Source: JAKALD01 sp963817785 (lineage in GTDB: Bacteria > Pseudomonadota > Gammaproteobacteria > Burkholderiales > SG8-39). Taken from it: DNA of 64,000 bases. The stretch spans positions 158,014-222,013 of the forward strand of contig CAWFPL010000006.1 in NCBI GenBank assembly GCA_963817785.1, written 5' to 3'. The translations under genes were made by a program, and so were the position numbers. This document shows, piece by piece, positions 8,579 to 17,153 of the stretch. The notes beneath the pieces are model-generated. The model was not told the origin of the DNA, did no database searches, and saw only the letters and a list, made by a program, of their open reading frames with translations. Numbering within the stretch: position 1 is the stretch's first letter; each line of letters begins with the position of its first letter.

Positions 8579-11293
8579 TTACTTGTTGCGCGTCTCGACC
8601 TGTACGAGCTCTGCTTCTGCCGAAGAGCGCGGGCGCTCGCGCCGCGGGCGCCCGAGATGCTCGGGCGCGGCGTCCGGGGCGGCCGCGACGGCCTTGCCGG
8701 GGGCGGTCTCGATCATGACCAGCCCGGTGCGCGCAAGCTGCTCGCCGGCATCCACCGCCTGCACCGGCGCGGGACGCGTCGCGGCAGGCGCGACCGGTGC
8801 CGGTCGAGGAGCGGCCTCGGGCGCGGGGAGCGGAGCAGCCACCGGCGGCGCCAGCGTGACGACCGGCTCCTGCGGCTTGGGCGCTTCGACGTGGACTTCC
8901 TCGCGGACCTCCTCGCGGACTTCCTCGCGGACTTCCTCGCGCGCCGGTTCGTGGTGCGGGAACGCGGACCGTTCCGGCGCCGCAAAGGAGCGCTCGGTCG
9001 GTTCCGGAGCTTGCGTCAGCGGAGCGACTTCCACCGGCTGCGGGGCTGCGCCTTGCGGGTGCTCGCCGGCGGGCGTTTGCTCGGGGCGGCGTTCGCGATG
9101 CCGGTCGCGGCCGCCGCGGCCGCCGCGACGGCCGCGGCGCTGCTCTTCGCCTTCGCCGCCCTGCGGGGGCACGCCGGGGAGCGCTTCGGTCGGACGCTCA
9201 GCGCGCGGCTGCTGGGCGGGCCTCGGAGGACGCGGCTCGTGGCGGCGCTGCTCGCCCGGACGTTGTTCGCCGCGGCGTTGCTCGCCGGGACGCTGATCCC
9301 GCGGGCCACGCTGTTCGGGTCTTTGCGGCTGGCCGGGCTGCGCATCGCGGCGCTCCGGGCGCGGCTCGCGCTGCTCGCGGCGCCCTTCGCGCTCTCCCGG
9401 ACGGCGCTCGCGCCGCTCGTGATGGCGCTGCCCGTCACGCGGTGCCGGACGCTCGCCGCGCGGCCTCGTCTCCGCCGCGGGGGAGGGTGCGGCCGCCGTC
9501 TCGGCGGGTTTTTCCAGTTTGAACCAGCCCAGAATGCGGTGAATGATTCCGGATCGGATTTCCTCACTGGCGGGCGCGGGGCGAGGTGCCGGCCGGCGCG
9601 CGGCCTGCGCACGCGGCTCGCGGCGCTCCTCCGGGCGCGGCTCGGGCACGTTCGGCGCCGGCTGGTCCGGCGTGATGCCCTTGACCACCGCTTCCTGGCG
9701 CTCGCGCTTGGGCTCGCTCGGCGCGCCGGGTGCGGCGGCTTCTTCCGGCTGCTCGACCAGCTCGTAGCTCGCCGGCACGTGTTCCATCTCGTTCAGCTCG
9801 TCGTGGCGCAACCGCTGCACCTTGTAATGCGGCGTCTCGAGGTGCGGGCTCGGTACCAGGACGATGTTCACCCTGAGCCGCGCCTCGAGCTTCTGGATCT
9901 CGCCGCGCTTCTCGTTGAGCAGGAAGCTCGCTACGTCGACCGGCACATGGGCGTGCACCGCGCCGGTGTTCTCCTTCATCGCCTCTTCCTGCAGGATGCG
10001 CAGCAGGTGCAGCGCCGTGGACTCGGTGCCGCGGATGAACCCGGTGCCGCTGCAGCGCGGGCAGTTGATGTGCGCGGTCTCCTCGAGCGAGGGACGCAGC
10101 CGCTGGCGCGACAACTCCATCAGGCCAAAGCGCGAGATCTTGCCGATCTGCACCCGGGCCCGGTCGTAGCGCAGCGCCTCGCGGAAGCGATTCTCCACCT
10201 CCCGCTGGTTGCGCTGCGACTCCATGTCGATGAAGTCGACCACGATCAGCCCGCCCAGGTCGCGCAAGCGCAGCTGGCGCGCCACCTCGTCGGCGGCCTC
10301 GAGGTTGGTCTTCAGCGCGGTCTCCTCGATGTCGTGGCCCTTGGTGGCCCGCGCCGAGTTGACGTCGATCGCGACTAGCGCCTCGGTGTGGTCGATCACG
10401 ACCGCGCCGCCCGAAGGCAGGTTGACGTGCCGGGCGTAGGCGCTCTCGATCTGGTGCTCGATCTGAAAGCGCGAGAACAGCGGCACGTCGTCGCGATACA
10501 GCTTCACCTTGCCGACGTTGCCGGGCATCACGATCTGCATGAATGCCCGCGCCTGATCGTAGATGTCCTCGATGTCGATCAGGATCTCGCCGATGTCGGG
10601 CTGAAAGTAATCGCGGATGGCGCGGATCACCAGGCTCGACTCGAGGTAGATGAGGAACGGCTTGGGGACGTACTTGCCGTCCGCGCCCGGAGTGCGGTCG
10701 TTCGCCGCGGCCTCGATCGCGTGCCACAGCTGCAACAGGTAGTTGAGATCCCAGTTCAGCTCCTCGGGCGAGCGCCCGATGGCCGCGGTGCGGGCGATGA
10801 CGCTCATGCCCTCCGGCAGCTGGAGCTGGTCCAGGGTGTCGCGCAGCTCGTTGCGGTCCTCGCCCTCGACGCGGCGCGAAACCCCGCCGCCGCGCGGGTT
10901 GTTGGGCATCAGGACCAGGTAGCGGCCGGCGAGGCTGATGAAGGTGGTCAGCGCGGCGCCCTTGGTGCCGCGCTCGTCCTTCTCCACCTGGACGATCAGC
11001 TCCTGGCCTTCGCGCAGGGCGTCCTGGATTCTGGCCGTGCCGACCTCGACGTCGGCGCGGAAGAAGGCCTTTGCGACCTCCTTGAACGGCAGGAACCCGT
11101 GCCGCTCCTCGCCGTAATCGACGAACGCGGCCTCGAGACTGGGCTCGATGCGGGTGATGACGCCCTTGTAGATATTGCTCTTGCGCTGCTCCCGTGATGC
11201 GGATTCGATGTCCAGGTCGACGAGCTTTTGTCCGTCGACGATGGCGACGCGCAACTCTTCCTGCTGCGTCGCATTGAATAGCATTCTTTTCAC
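8579..11293 (-). CDS. rne: Ribonuclease E
   Basis: A 904-aa endoribonuclease, the scaffold of the RNA degradosome, which processes rRNA and tRNA and initiates mRNA decay. The N-terminal catalytic half has an S1 domain (NIYKGVITRIEPSLEAAFVD), the DNase I-like metal site (AIDVNSARATKG and LIVVDFIDMESQ) and the zinc link CPRCSGTG. The C-terminal 380 residues are low-complexity, rich in R, E, P and A, as expected for the disordered degradosome arm. The start is GTG 11293 (M-K-R-M-L), supported by AGGAG eight bases upstream and by similarity to E. coli RNase E. It is divergent from rluC, as in E. coli. Confidence 0.96.
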   Translation of the reverse strand: MKRMLFNATQQEELRVAIVDGQKLVDLDIESASREQRKSNIYKGVITRIEPSLEAAFVDYGEERHGFLPFKEVAKAFFRADVEVGTARIQDALREGQELIVQVEKDERGTKGAALTTFISLAGRYLVLMPNNPRGGGVSRRVEGEDRNELRDTLDQLQLPEGMSVIARTAAIGRSPEELNWDLNYLLQLWHAIEAAANDRTPGADGKYVPKPFLIYLESSLVIRAIRDYFQPDIGEILIDIEDIYDQARAFMQIVMPGNVGKVKLYRDDVPLFSRFQIEHQIESAYARHVNLPSGGAVVIDHTEALVAIDVNSARATKGHDIEETALKTNLEAADEVARQLRLRDLGGLIVVDFIDMESQRNQREVENRFREALRYDRARVQIGKISRFGLMELSRQRLRPSLEETAHINCPRCSGTGFIRGTESTALHLLRILQEEAMKENTGAVHAHVPVDVASFLLNEKRGEIQKLEARLRVNIVLVPSPHLETPHYKVQRLRHDELNEMEHVPASYELVEQPEEAAAPGAPSEPKRERQEAVVKGITPDQPAPNVPEPRPEERREPRAQAARRPAPRPAPASEEIRSGIIHRILGWFKLEKPAETAAAPSPAAETRPRGERPAPRDGQRHHERRERRPGEREGRREQREPRPERRDAQPGQPQRPEQRGPRDQRPGEQRRGEQRPGEQRRHEPRPPRPAQQPRAERPTEALPGVPPQGGEGEEQRRGRRGGRGGRDRHRERRPEQTPAGEHPQGAAPQPVEVAPLTQAPEPTERSFAAPERSAFPHHEPAREEVREEVREEVREEVHVEAPKPQEPVVTLAPPVAAPLPAPEAAPRPAPVAPAATRPAPVQAVDAGEQLARTGLVMIETAPGKAVAAAPDAAPEHLGRPRRERPRSSAEAELVQVETRNK
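8893..8940 (-). repeat. Four tandem 12-bp repeats inside rne
   Basis: Four copies of ggacttcctcgc (one with a single change) encode a REEV repeat in the disordered C-terminal arm of RNase E. The unit is a multiple of three, so copy-number change would keep the frame. Such repeats can vary between strains. Confidence 0.8.
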
Positions 11294-11634
11294 TTGCTGT
11301 TCTCCTGCGCTCGCAGGGGAACCGGCGGTCCGTCGGTCAGTGCTCTCCTAGTCCTTACCAGTCAGTCCAGATTGCGATGGGGCGACCTGTTGGGCCTATG
11401 AAAATGCCGGCGGCGGCCGGAATCCAGGCACCCTTCCTTAAGGGGTGCGAATGAATTTCCGCGGGGGAAACCCCTTGCGCGCGCTTCTAGTAGTATCGCT
11501 ACTTCCGGTGAGCGAGATTAACCACTGCTTCAGGCCCGGCTACGGCCGAGCAGGAGGCGGGTTGCAGGTTCCGGCCGCGGAGCCAGCGGCTCATTGCGCC
11601 TCGGTGCGCCTGTGCCTCGCAACTCGAAGCAAGT
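11294..11634 (-). promoter_or_regulatory. Long rne 5' leader
   Basis: About 340 bases separate the predicted rne transcription start from its GTG codon and contain no ORF with support. E. coli rne has a 361-nt leader whose hairpins let RNase E adjust its own mRNA level; the similar length and the divergent rluC suggest the same control here. GC-rich hairpins are visible, for example around 11436-11478. The rluC promoter must also lie in this interval on the other strand, but I cannot place it. Confidence 0.5.
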
Positions 11635-11640
11635 CCACGG

Positions 11641-11670
11641 ATTATACGGAAAATGAACGAGTTAAGTAAA
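11641..11670 (-). promoter_or_regulatory. Predicted sigma-70 promoter for rne
   Basis: On the minus strand, TTTACT (11670-11665) and TATAAT (11646-11641) are separated by 18 bp. The -35 element lies inside the first codons of rluC, so the two divergent units overlap. The predicted start near 11634 gives a leader of about 340 nt. Confidence 0.55.
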
Positions 11671-12597
11671 GCTCGCGCGACCGCGCTCGAAGTCGGCGAA
11701 GAAAGCGTCGCGCAGCGTATCGACAACTTCCTGTTGCGCCGCCTCAAGGGAGTGCCCAAGAGCCACGTCTACCGGGTGCTGCGCAGCGGCGAGGTGCGGG
11801 TCAACAGTGCCCGGGTGCAGCCGGACTACCGCCTGCGCCTCGGCGATCGCGTCCGCGTGCCGCCGGTGCGCACCGCCGAGCCGGGGCGCAGGCCGGCGGC
11901 GCCACCGCTGGACCTGCCGGTCGTCCACGAGGACGCGGCGCTGCTGGTGATCGACAAGCCGCCCGGGCTGGCGGTGCACGGCGGCAGCGGGGTGAGCTTT
12001 GGCGCCATCGAGTCGCTGCGTGCGGCGCGCCCCCAGGCGAAGGTGCTCGAGCTCGCGCACCGCTTGGACCGCGACACCTCGGGCCTGCTGATGGTGGCCA
12101 AGAAGCGCGCGGCGCTGGTCGAGCTGCATCGCATGCTGCGCGAGGGCGAAGTGAAGAAGACCTACGTGGCGGTCGCCGCCGGCCGCTGGACGGGGGCCGA
12201 GCGCGAGATCCGCGCGCCGCTGCGCAAGTTCGTCACCGCCGGGGGCGAGCGCCGGGTGAGCGTGCAGCGCGAGGGCATGCAGGCGGTGACCCGCGTGCGC
12301 CCCCTGGCGATCGGCGAGGCGTTCAGTCTGCTCGAAATCCGGCTGCTCACCGGGCGCACGCACCAGATCCGCGTCCACCTCGCCCACGTCGGCCATCCGA
12401 TCGCGGGCGACGACAAGTACGGCGATTTCGAGTTGAACCGCAGGCTGGCCAAGCAAGGCGTGAAGCGACTGCTGCTGCACGCGCAGCGCCTGTCGTTCGC
12501 CCATCCCGTCTCGGGCGAGCGCGTGCGGCTGGTCTCGCCCTTGCCGCAGGACATGCGGCGCTTCATCGCGGCGCACTTTCCGGGCCATGAGCTCTGA
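11653..12597 (+). CDS. rluC: 23S rRNA pseudouridine synthase
   Basis: A 314-aa RluA-family enzyme. RluC makes pseudouridines at positions 955, 2504 and 2580 of 23S rRNA in E. coli. It has an N-terminal S4 RNA-binding domain (IDNFLLRRLKGVPKSHVYRV, with GEVRVN) and the catalytic motif AHRLDRDTSGLLMVAKK containing the essential Asp. The motifs GRTHQIRVHLAHVGHPIAGD and KRLLLHAQRL complete the family pattern. Its position divergent from rne matches E. coli. It overlaps the next gene by 11 bp. Confidence 0.92.
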   Translation: MNELSKARATALEVGEESVAQRIDNFLLRRLKGVPKSHVYRVLRSGEVRVNSARVQPDYRLRLGDRVRVPPVRTAEPGRRPAAPPLDLPVVHEDAALLVIDKPPGLAVHGGSGVSFGAIESLRAARPQAKVLELAHRLDRDTSGLLMVAKKRAALVELHRMLREGEVKKTYVAVAAGRWTGAEREIRAPLRKFVTAGGERRVSVQREGMQAVTRVRPLAIGEAFSLLEIRLLTGRTHQIRVHLAHVGHPIAGDDKYGDFELNRRLAKQGVKRLLLHAQRLSFAHPVSGERVRLVSPLPQDMRRFIAAHFPGHEL

Positions 12598-13249
12598 GGC
12601 GCGCTACCGGCTGATCGTGTTCGACTGGGACGGAACCCTGATCGATTCCGCGGCCACGATCGTGGAGTGCATCCAGCAGGCCAGCCGCGAGATGGGGCTG
12701 CCGGTGCCCGACCGGCAGACCGCGAGTCACGTGATCGGGCTGGGCCTGCACGACTCGCTGCGGCTGGCGGTGCCGTCGCTGCCGCCCGAGCGCTACGCGG
12801 ATTTCGCCGCGTTCTATCGCCGGCATTTCCTCGAGCGCGAGGATGCGATGGCGATTTTCCCCGGCGTGCGCGAGCTGCTCGAACGCCTGCACGCGAGCGG
12901 CCGGCTGCTCGCGGTGGCGACCGGCAAGAGCCGGCACGGCCTGGACCGGGCGCTGCAGGCGAGCGGGCTCGACGGCTGCTTCGCCGCTTCGCGCTGCGCG
13001 GACGAGACCAATCCGAAGCCCCACCCGGCGATGCTGCTCGAGCTGATGCAGCAGCTCGCGGTGGCGCCGGGGCGCGCGCTGATGGTCGGCGACACCTCGC
13101 ACGACCTGGAAATGGCCGGCGGCGCCGGTGTCGACGCGGTGGCGGTCACCTACGGCGCGCATCCGGAGGCGGCGCTGCGCGCGCTCGAGCCGCGCGGCTG
13201 CGTCGCGAGCGTCGCGGAGCTGGCCGCATGGCTGGACGCGCACGCCTGA
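12587..13249 (+). CDS. HAD-superfamily phosphatase (Gph-like)
   Basis: A 220-aa haloacid-dehalogenase-type hydrolase similar to phosphoglycolate phosphatase. Motif I is FDWDGTLIDS (nucleophile and acid-base Asp), motif II is VATGKS, motif III is the Lys in NPKPHP, and motif IV is MVGDTSHDLEMAG. The alpha-helical cap lies between motifs I and II. The exact substrate cannot be inferred. The same rluC-HAD-Rieske-sppA order is common in Betaproteobacteria. The start at ATG 12587 overlaps rluC and the end overlaps the Rieske gene by 22 bp. Confidence 0.85.
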   Translation: MSSEARYRLIVFDWDGTLIDSAATIVECIQQASREMGLPVPDRQTASHVIGLGLHDSLRLAVPSLPPERYADFAAFYRRHFLEREDAMAIFPGVRELLERLHASGRLLAVATGKSRHGLDRALQASGLDGCFAASRCADETNPKPHPAMLLELMQQLAVAPGRALMVGDTSHDLEMAGGAGVDAVAVTYGAHPEAALRALEPRGCVASVAELAAWLDAHA

Positions 13250-13584
13250 TCTGCGCCTCGGCCGCGCTGTCCGACGGCGGCGCGGGAATGCGCTTCGAGA
13301 TCGACTATCGCGGCGAGCACGCGCCCGCGTTCATCGTGCGATTCGGGGGGAGGGTGCACGCCTACCTCAACCGTTGCGCGCACCTGCCGATGGAGCTCGA
13401 CTGGAGCGCGGGCGCGTTCTTCGATGCCGATGCGCACCATTTGGTATGCTCGACGCACGGGGCGGCCTACGCCGCAGACACCGGCCAGTGCCTGGGCGGG
13501 CCCTGCGACGGCACGCCGCTGGTGCGCCTGGCGGCCGAGGAGCGCGACGGCAACGTTTACTACATGGGGCTGCAACATGGCTGA
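13228..13584 (+). CDS. Rieske [2Fe-2S] ferredoxin-like protein
   Basis: A 118-aa protein with one Rieske iron-sulfur domain. The ligand motifs are C-x-H in NRCAHLPMELDW and C-x2-H in LVCSTHGAAY, followed by TGQCLGGPC and a PL turn. Such small soluble Rieske proteins pass electrons, but the partner is not known. I chose ATG 13228, which overlaps the HAD gene by 22 bp; ATG 13288 inside the frame is a shorter alternative. The 3' end overlaps the sppA start by 8 bp, so translation is probably coupled. Confidence 0.8.
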   Translation: MAGRARLICASAALSDGGAGMRFEIDYRGEHAPAFIVRFGGRVHAYLNRCAHLPMELDWSAGAFFDADAHHLVCSTHGAAYAADTGQCLGGPCDGTPLVRLAAEERDGNVYYMGLQHG

Positions 13585-14524
13585 CAGCGGCGGGCAGTGG
13601 GAACGCGACTTGATCGAGAAGCTCGCCACGGCTGCGCTGCGCGAGCAGCGGCGGGCGCGGCGATGGGGCATCTTCTTCAAGCTGCTCACCTTCTCCTTCC
13701 TCGCGCTGATCGTCATTCTCGCCGTCGACTGGAAGGGCAGGCCGGAGGTGGGAGGCGCCAAGCACACCGCGCTGGTGGACCTCGACGGCCTGATCGCGCC
13801 CGGCACCGACGGCGGCGCGGACCACGTGATCGCGGCGCTCGACGCGGCCTTCAAGGACAAGAACACCCAGGGCGTGGTGCTGCGCATCAATTCGCCTGGC
13901 GGCAGTCCGGTGCAGGCGCAGGACATCTACGACGAGATGCGGCGGCTGCGGCGCAAGTACCCGAAGATCCCGCTCTATGCCGTGGTGCAGGACATCTGCG
14001 CCTCGGGCGGCTATTACGTCGCGGTCGGCGCCGACAAGATCTTCGTCAGCCCGGACAGCATCATCGGCTCGATCGGCGTGCGCATGGACAGCTTCGGCTT
14101 CACCGGGCTCATGCAGAAGCTCGGCATCGAGCGCCGCCTGCTCACCGCGGGCACGAACAAAGGTTTTCTCGATCCGTTCCTGCCGGAAGACGACACGCAA
14201 AAGCAGTATGCGCTCGGCATGCTCGAGCAGATCCACCAGCAGTTCATCCGCGTCGTGCGCGAGGGGCGCGGCAAGCGCCTGAAAGAGACGCCCGACATGT
14301 TCTCGGGCCTGATCTGGACCGGGCGCAAAGGCGTCGAGCTGGGCCTCGCCGACGGTTTTGGCAGCCTCGGTTACGTGGCCCGCGACGTGATCGGGGCGAA
14401 GGAGATCGTCGACTACACGCAGAGGGAGTCGCTCGCCGAGGGCCTGGCGCGGCGCTTCGGCGTGGGTGCGGCCAGCGCGCTGGCCGCGATCGCGCTGCGC
14501 TACGACTCTCCGGGGCTGCGCTAG
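13577..14524 (+). CDS. sppA: S49-family signal peptide peptidase
   Basis: A 315-aa membrane-anchored serine protease that degrades signal peptides left in the inner membrane. A membrane segment at about 31-50 follows a basic cytoplasmic tail. The S49 domain shows INSPGGSPVQA and the nucleophile S143 in CASGGYYVAV, then SIIGSIGVRMDSFG. It is the short single-domain form, not the 600-aa double-domain E. coli form. ATG 13577 overlaps the Rieske stop. The TAG stop (14522-14524) lies inside the target-site duplication of the adjacent insertion sequence, so the gene is intact. Confidence 0.88.
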   Translation: MADSGGQWERDLIEKLATAALREQRRARRWGIFFKLLTFSFLALIVILAVDWKGRPEVGGAKHTALVDLDGLIAPGTDGGADHVIAALDAAFKDKNTQGVVLRINSPGGSPVQAQDIYDEMRRLRRKYPKIPLYAVVQDICASGGYYVAVGADKIFVSPDSIIGSIGVRMDSFGFTGLMQKLGIERRLLTAGTNKGFLDPFLPEDDTQKQYALGMLEQIHQQFIRVVREGRGKRLKETPDMFSGLIWTGRKGVELGLADGFGSLGYVARDVIGAKEIVDYTQRESLAEGLARRFGVGAASALAAIALRYDSPGLR

Positions 14525-14605
14525 GCCGAAGTTCCAGCAAGCGCGGAGCGAGTTTTCCTTTGCATCACAGGCACGTGGCGTGAGATTGAGGGTTCTGGCT
14601 TCTGT

Positions 14606-16312
14606 CTACAAGCGGATTTGCTGGAGGAGCTCGAGCGCGCGCTGTTGCTTGGGGCTGGGCGTGGTGAGGAGGTCGAAGCTCGGTGCGTCGGCCCCAGCCC
14701 CGGGGGTGCGGCAGGTGTTGCGTACGATCGTGGCGAGCTCGGCCAGCAAGGTGGCGAAGCTGTGCGTGGGGGTGCCGTCCTCGAGCGCGTGGCGCGCCAC
14801 CTTGGCAAGCGCCGCCTGGGAGCGCTTGGCCGGCGCCACCGGATCGCGCCCGGCCTTGGCCGCCTGATCGGTGTCGGCGAACATGAGCTCGCGCCAAGCC
14901 TCGCGCATGTGCCACTCGACGTAGTAGGCGAGCATGCACAGGAAGATGTGCGCACGCACCCGATCGGCGGTGCGGTGATGGATCGGGCGCACCTTCAGGT
15001 CGATCGTCTTGAGCGAGCGAAACGCCCGCTCGACGTTGGCCAAGGCTTTATAGTTGCGCACGCACTCGGGTGCGTCCATCTGCGACGCACTCACCGAAGT
15101 GCGGATGATGTACAGGCCATCGAGCGCGGCCTCGGCGGCGATGCTCTGGGCCTTGCGAGTGAACTCGAAGCTCGCCTCGCCGATGCTGAGCTCGAAGTGC
15201 TTGGCGACCTTGTACTGGTTGACGAGCTTGCCCACGCGCAGCCCGATCTGGTCGGCCCCGGTGAGTTTGCCCGCGTCCACACGGGCCTTGATCTTCGCGA
15301 GGTTCGTCTCGGTCCCCGCGAGCAGCTCCTCGCGCTTGTGCGCGCGCAGCTTCGCGAGCTCCGGGTTGCGGCAGGCCACCAGGCGCTCGCCCGGATACTG
15401 CGGTGAGCTGAGCTCAAACAGATTGCGCTCGTCGAACAGCCCCAGTTGCAACTGCCCGCCTTCGAGGAGCACGCGGATCGAGGCGCTCTTGAGCGCCGTG
15501 ATCCAGCCGATGCCGTCGGTTGCGCGAAGCTCCGCGATCACCTTGTGCGAGATCATGCCGCGGTCGCCCACCATCACCAGGTGCTCCAGGCCGAAGGCCT
15601 CGCGCAGGCGCCTCACCTCTGGCATCAAGGTGTGGCTGTCGGCGACGTTGCCCTCGTGCACCGAGACGGCCACCGGGCAGCCGCGCGCATCGGTCAGAAG
15701 CCCATAGTTGACCTGCAGCAGTCCGCGCCGGCCGTCGCGGCTGTAGCCCAGCCGGGCCAGGGGACAGGTGCTGCCCTCGAAGTAGCTGGAGCTCAAGTCG
15801 TAGAGCACCAGCCCCCCGGGGCTCAAGTGGCGCGCGGCGAGCTTTTTCTGGATCCGGTCCTGACGCGCGAGCAACCAATCCATCGCGGCGTACAGATCGT
15901 TCTCGTCGCAGCCGGCCACGCCGAAGTCCTCGGCCAAGGTCGTCGTGTGCCACCAGCGCGTGGTCGCGAGCTTCGTATGCGGGGCCAGGATGCGCGCGCC
16001 CACCATCGCCAGCACCCGGTCGCGCTCAGGGCTGGGCCGAGCCCCCAGCAGCGCCTCGAGCCCCAGGCGTTGCATGGCTACACGCACGGCCTGGACGTGC
16101 CCCTGCGCGCGCGAGGTGATCGCCTCGAACAGCGCCTCGGGGCGCTGCAAGGCTTCGCCCCGAAGCACCGCGCGAATGGCGAGGATCTGCGCATCGCTGA
16201 GCGAGGAGAGATTCGCCAGAGTGCGCTTGCGCACCTTGGCGCCCTCACGAAACGACTCGCGCAACAAATACGCCGGGCGCGAGCCGCGGTTCGGGACGAC
16301 ATCGATGTGCAT
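14606..16312 (-). CDS. Transposase, IS1634 family (IS4-like DDE)
   Basis: A 568-aa DDE-type transposase, intact from ATG 16312. The catalytic core has YDLSSSYFEG (first Asp), the VGDRGMISHKV segment (second Asp), and a C-terminal region ending YVEWHMREAWRELMF that contains the acidic residue and family-specific helices. The N-terminal part (residues 1-120) includes KVRKRTLANLSSL, typical of IS1634 transposases. It fits exactly between the two terminal repeats, so this is probably a recently active copy. Confidence 0.88.
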   Translation of the reverse strand: MHIDVVPNRGSRPAYLLRESFREGAKVRKRTLANLSSLSDAQILAIRAVLRGEALQRPEALFEAITSRAQGHVQAVRVAMQRLGLEALLGARPSPERDRVLAMVGARILAPHTKLATTRWWHTTTLAEDFGVAGCDENDLYAAMDWLLARQDRIQKKLAARHLSPGGLVLYDLSSSYFEGSTCPLARLGYSRDGRRGLLQVNYGLLTDARGCPVAVSVHEGNVADSHTLMPEVRRLREAFGLEHLVMVGDRGMISHKVIAELRATDGIGWITALKSASIRVLLEGGQLQLGLFDERNLFELSSPQYPGERLVACRNPELAKLRAHKREELLAGTETNLAKIKARVDAGKLTGADQIGLRVGKLVNQYKVAKHFELSIGEASFEFTRKAQSIAAEAALDGLYIIRTSVSASQMDAPECVRNYKALANVERAFRSLKTIDLKVRPIHHRTADRVRAHIFLCMLAYYVEWHMREAWRELMFADTDQAAKAGRDPVAPAKRSQAALAKVARHALEDGTPTHSFATLLAELATIVRNTCRTPGAGADAPSFDLLTTPSPKQQRALELLQQIRL

Positions 16313-16327
16313 GGCTACAATGTAGCC
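16313..16327 (-). promoter_or_regulatory. Dyad just upstream of the transposase start
   Basis: The 7-bp arms GGCTACA and TGTAGCC flank a single A and touch the transposase start codon; a partial repeat of the motif follows at 16355-16365. A self-regulatory operator or start-codon-occluding hairpin is plausible but untested. Confidence 0.35.
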
Positions 16328-16451
16328 TCACATCGCAGCTTTGTCAAGCCAACTACATGGCTACACGACGAACCCCCGTCAACGCCCCCAACCTGCAGAT
16401 TCCAATGCGCTTTCCAGCCGCTATTCGGTCAGAACTGCGGGGAACTTCGGG

Positions 16452-17153
16452 CTAGGCGAGTAGCAGGAACACCGCCGGGTGCTTGCCGATCGCCGGCGGC
16501 GCCGCGCGCCATTCGCCGATCGTTCGGCTCGCAATGCTCTCGCTTTGCAGCGTGAGGTCGCTCGCCACGCACAGCCGGGTGGCAGGCGCGCAGGCGCCGA
16601 GCAGCGATTCCAGCAGGGCGTCGTTGCGGTAGGGCGTCTCGATGAAGATCTGGGTCTCGCGCTCGCGCCGCGAGCGCCGCTCGAGCTCCACGATGCGCGC
16701 TTCGCGCGCGGCTTTGTCGCGCGGCAGGTAGCCGCAGAAGGCAAAGCGCTGCCCCTCCAGCCCCGAGGCCATCAGCGCCAGCACGACCGCGGATGGCCCG
16801 ACCAGCGGCACCACGCGGAAGCCCTCGCGATGCGCGGCCTCGACCAGCGCCGCCCCCGGGTCCGCGACGGCCGGGCAACCGGCCTCCGACAGCAGCCCGA
16901 GTGAGCGGCCGCCGCGCAGCGGCTCGAGCAGCGGCGCGATTGCGCTGGCCGGGGTGTGCTCGTCGAGCGTCTCGATGCGCAGCACGCGCAGCGGGCAAGG
17001 CATGCCCGCTGCGGCGAGAAATGCGCGCGCGCTCTTTGCGTTCTCGGCCACGAAATCCCGCAACCCGCGCACCGTTTCGAGCGCTGGTCCGGGAAGCGCA
17101 GCCGCCGGCGCACCGCCGAGCGGCGTGGGGATCGCGAACAGCGTGGCAGCCAT
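16452..17153 (-). CDS. SAM-dependent methyltransferase, RsmI / tetrapyrrole-methylase family
   Basis: A 233-aa protein of the tetrapyrrole methylase fold, related to RsmI (16S rRNA C1402 2'-O-methyltransferase). It shows the N-terminal beta strand MAATLFAIPTPLGG, the core LLSEAGCPAVADPGAALVEA, VVPLVGPSAVVLALMASGL and FCGYLPRDKAAREARI, where rsmI proteins have GFLP. It differs from RsmI at the N-terminal glycine-rich motif, so it may be the betaproteobacterial paralogue usually found beside maf; its substrate is not known to me. ATG 17153 overlaps the maf stop by one base. The TAG stop lies in the insertion-sequence target duplication. Confidence 0.75.
   Translation of the reverse strand: MAATLFAIPTPLGGAPAAALPGPALETVRGLRDFVAENAKSARAFLAAAGMPCPLRVLRIETLDEHTPASAIAPLLEPLRGGRSLGLLSEAGCPAVADPGAALVEAAHREGFRVVPLVGPSAVVLALMASGLEGQRFAFCGYLPRDKAAREARIVELERRSRRERETQIFIETPYRNDALLESLLGACAPATRLCVASDLTLQSESIASRTIGEWRAAPPAIGKHPAVFLLLA

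Larger units (their letters stand above)
14526..16450 (-). mobile_element. IS1634-like insertion sequence, 1925 bp
   Basis: The ends carry a perfect 10-bp inverted repeat (CCGAAGTTCC inward at 14526 and at 16450). Direct repeats GCTAGG at 14520-14525 and 16451-16456 are the target duplication; 5-6 bp duplications are usual for this family. One transposase ORF fills the element. Joining the flanks shows that sppA and the convergent methyltransferase gene originally shared the CTAG at their stops. The insertion duplicated it, leaving both reading frames complete. Confidence 0.85.

Noticed and set aside
8893..8940. CRISPR-like or regulatory repeats
   Set aside because: The four 12-bp units are contiguous and in frame, encoding a repeated REEV in the disordered tail of RNase E. 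There are no spacers. No CRISPR array or cas gene is visible anywhere in the window.
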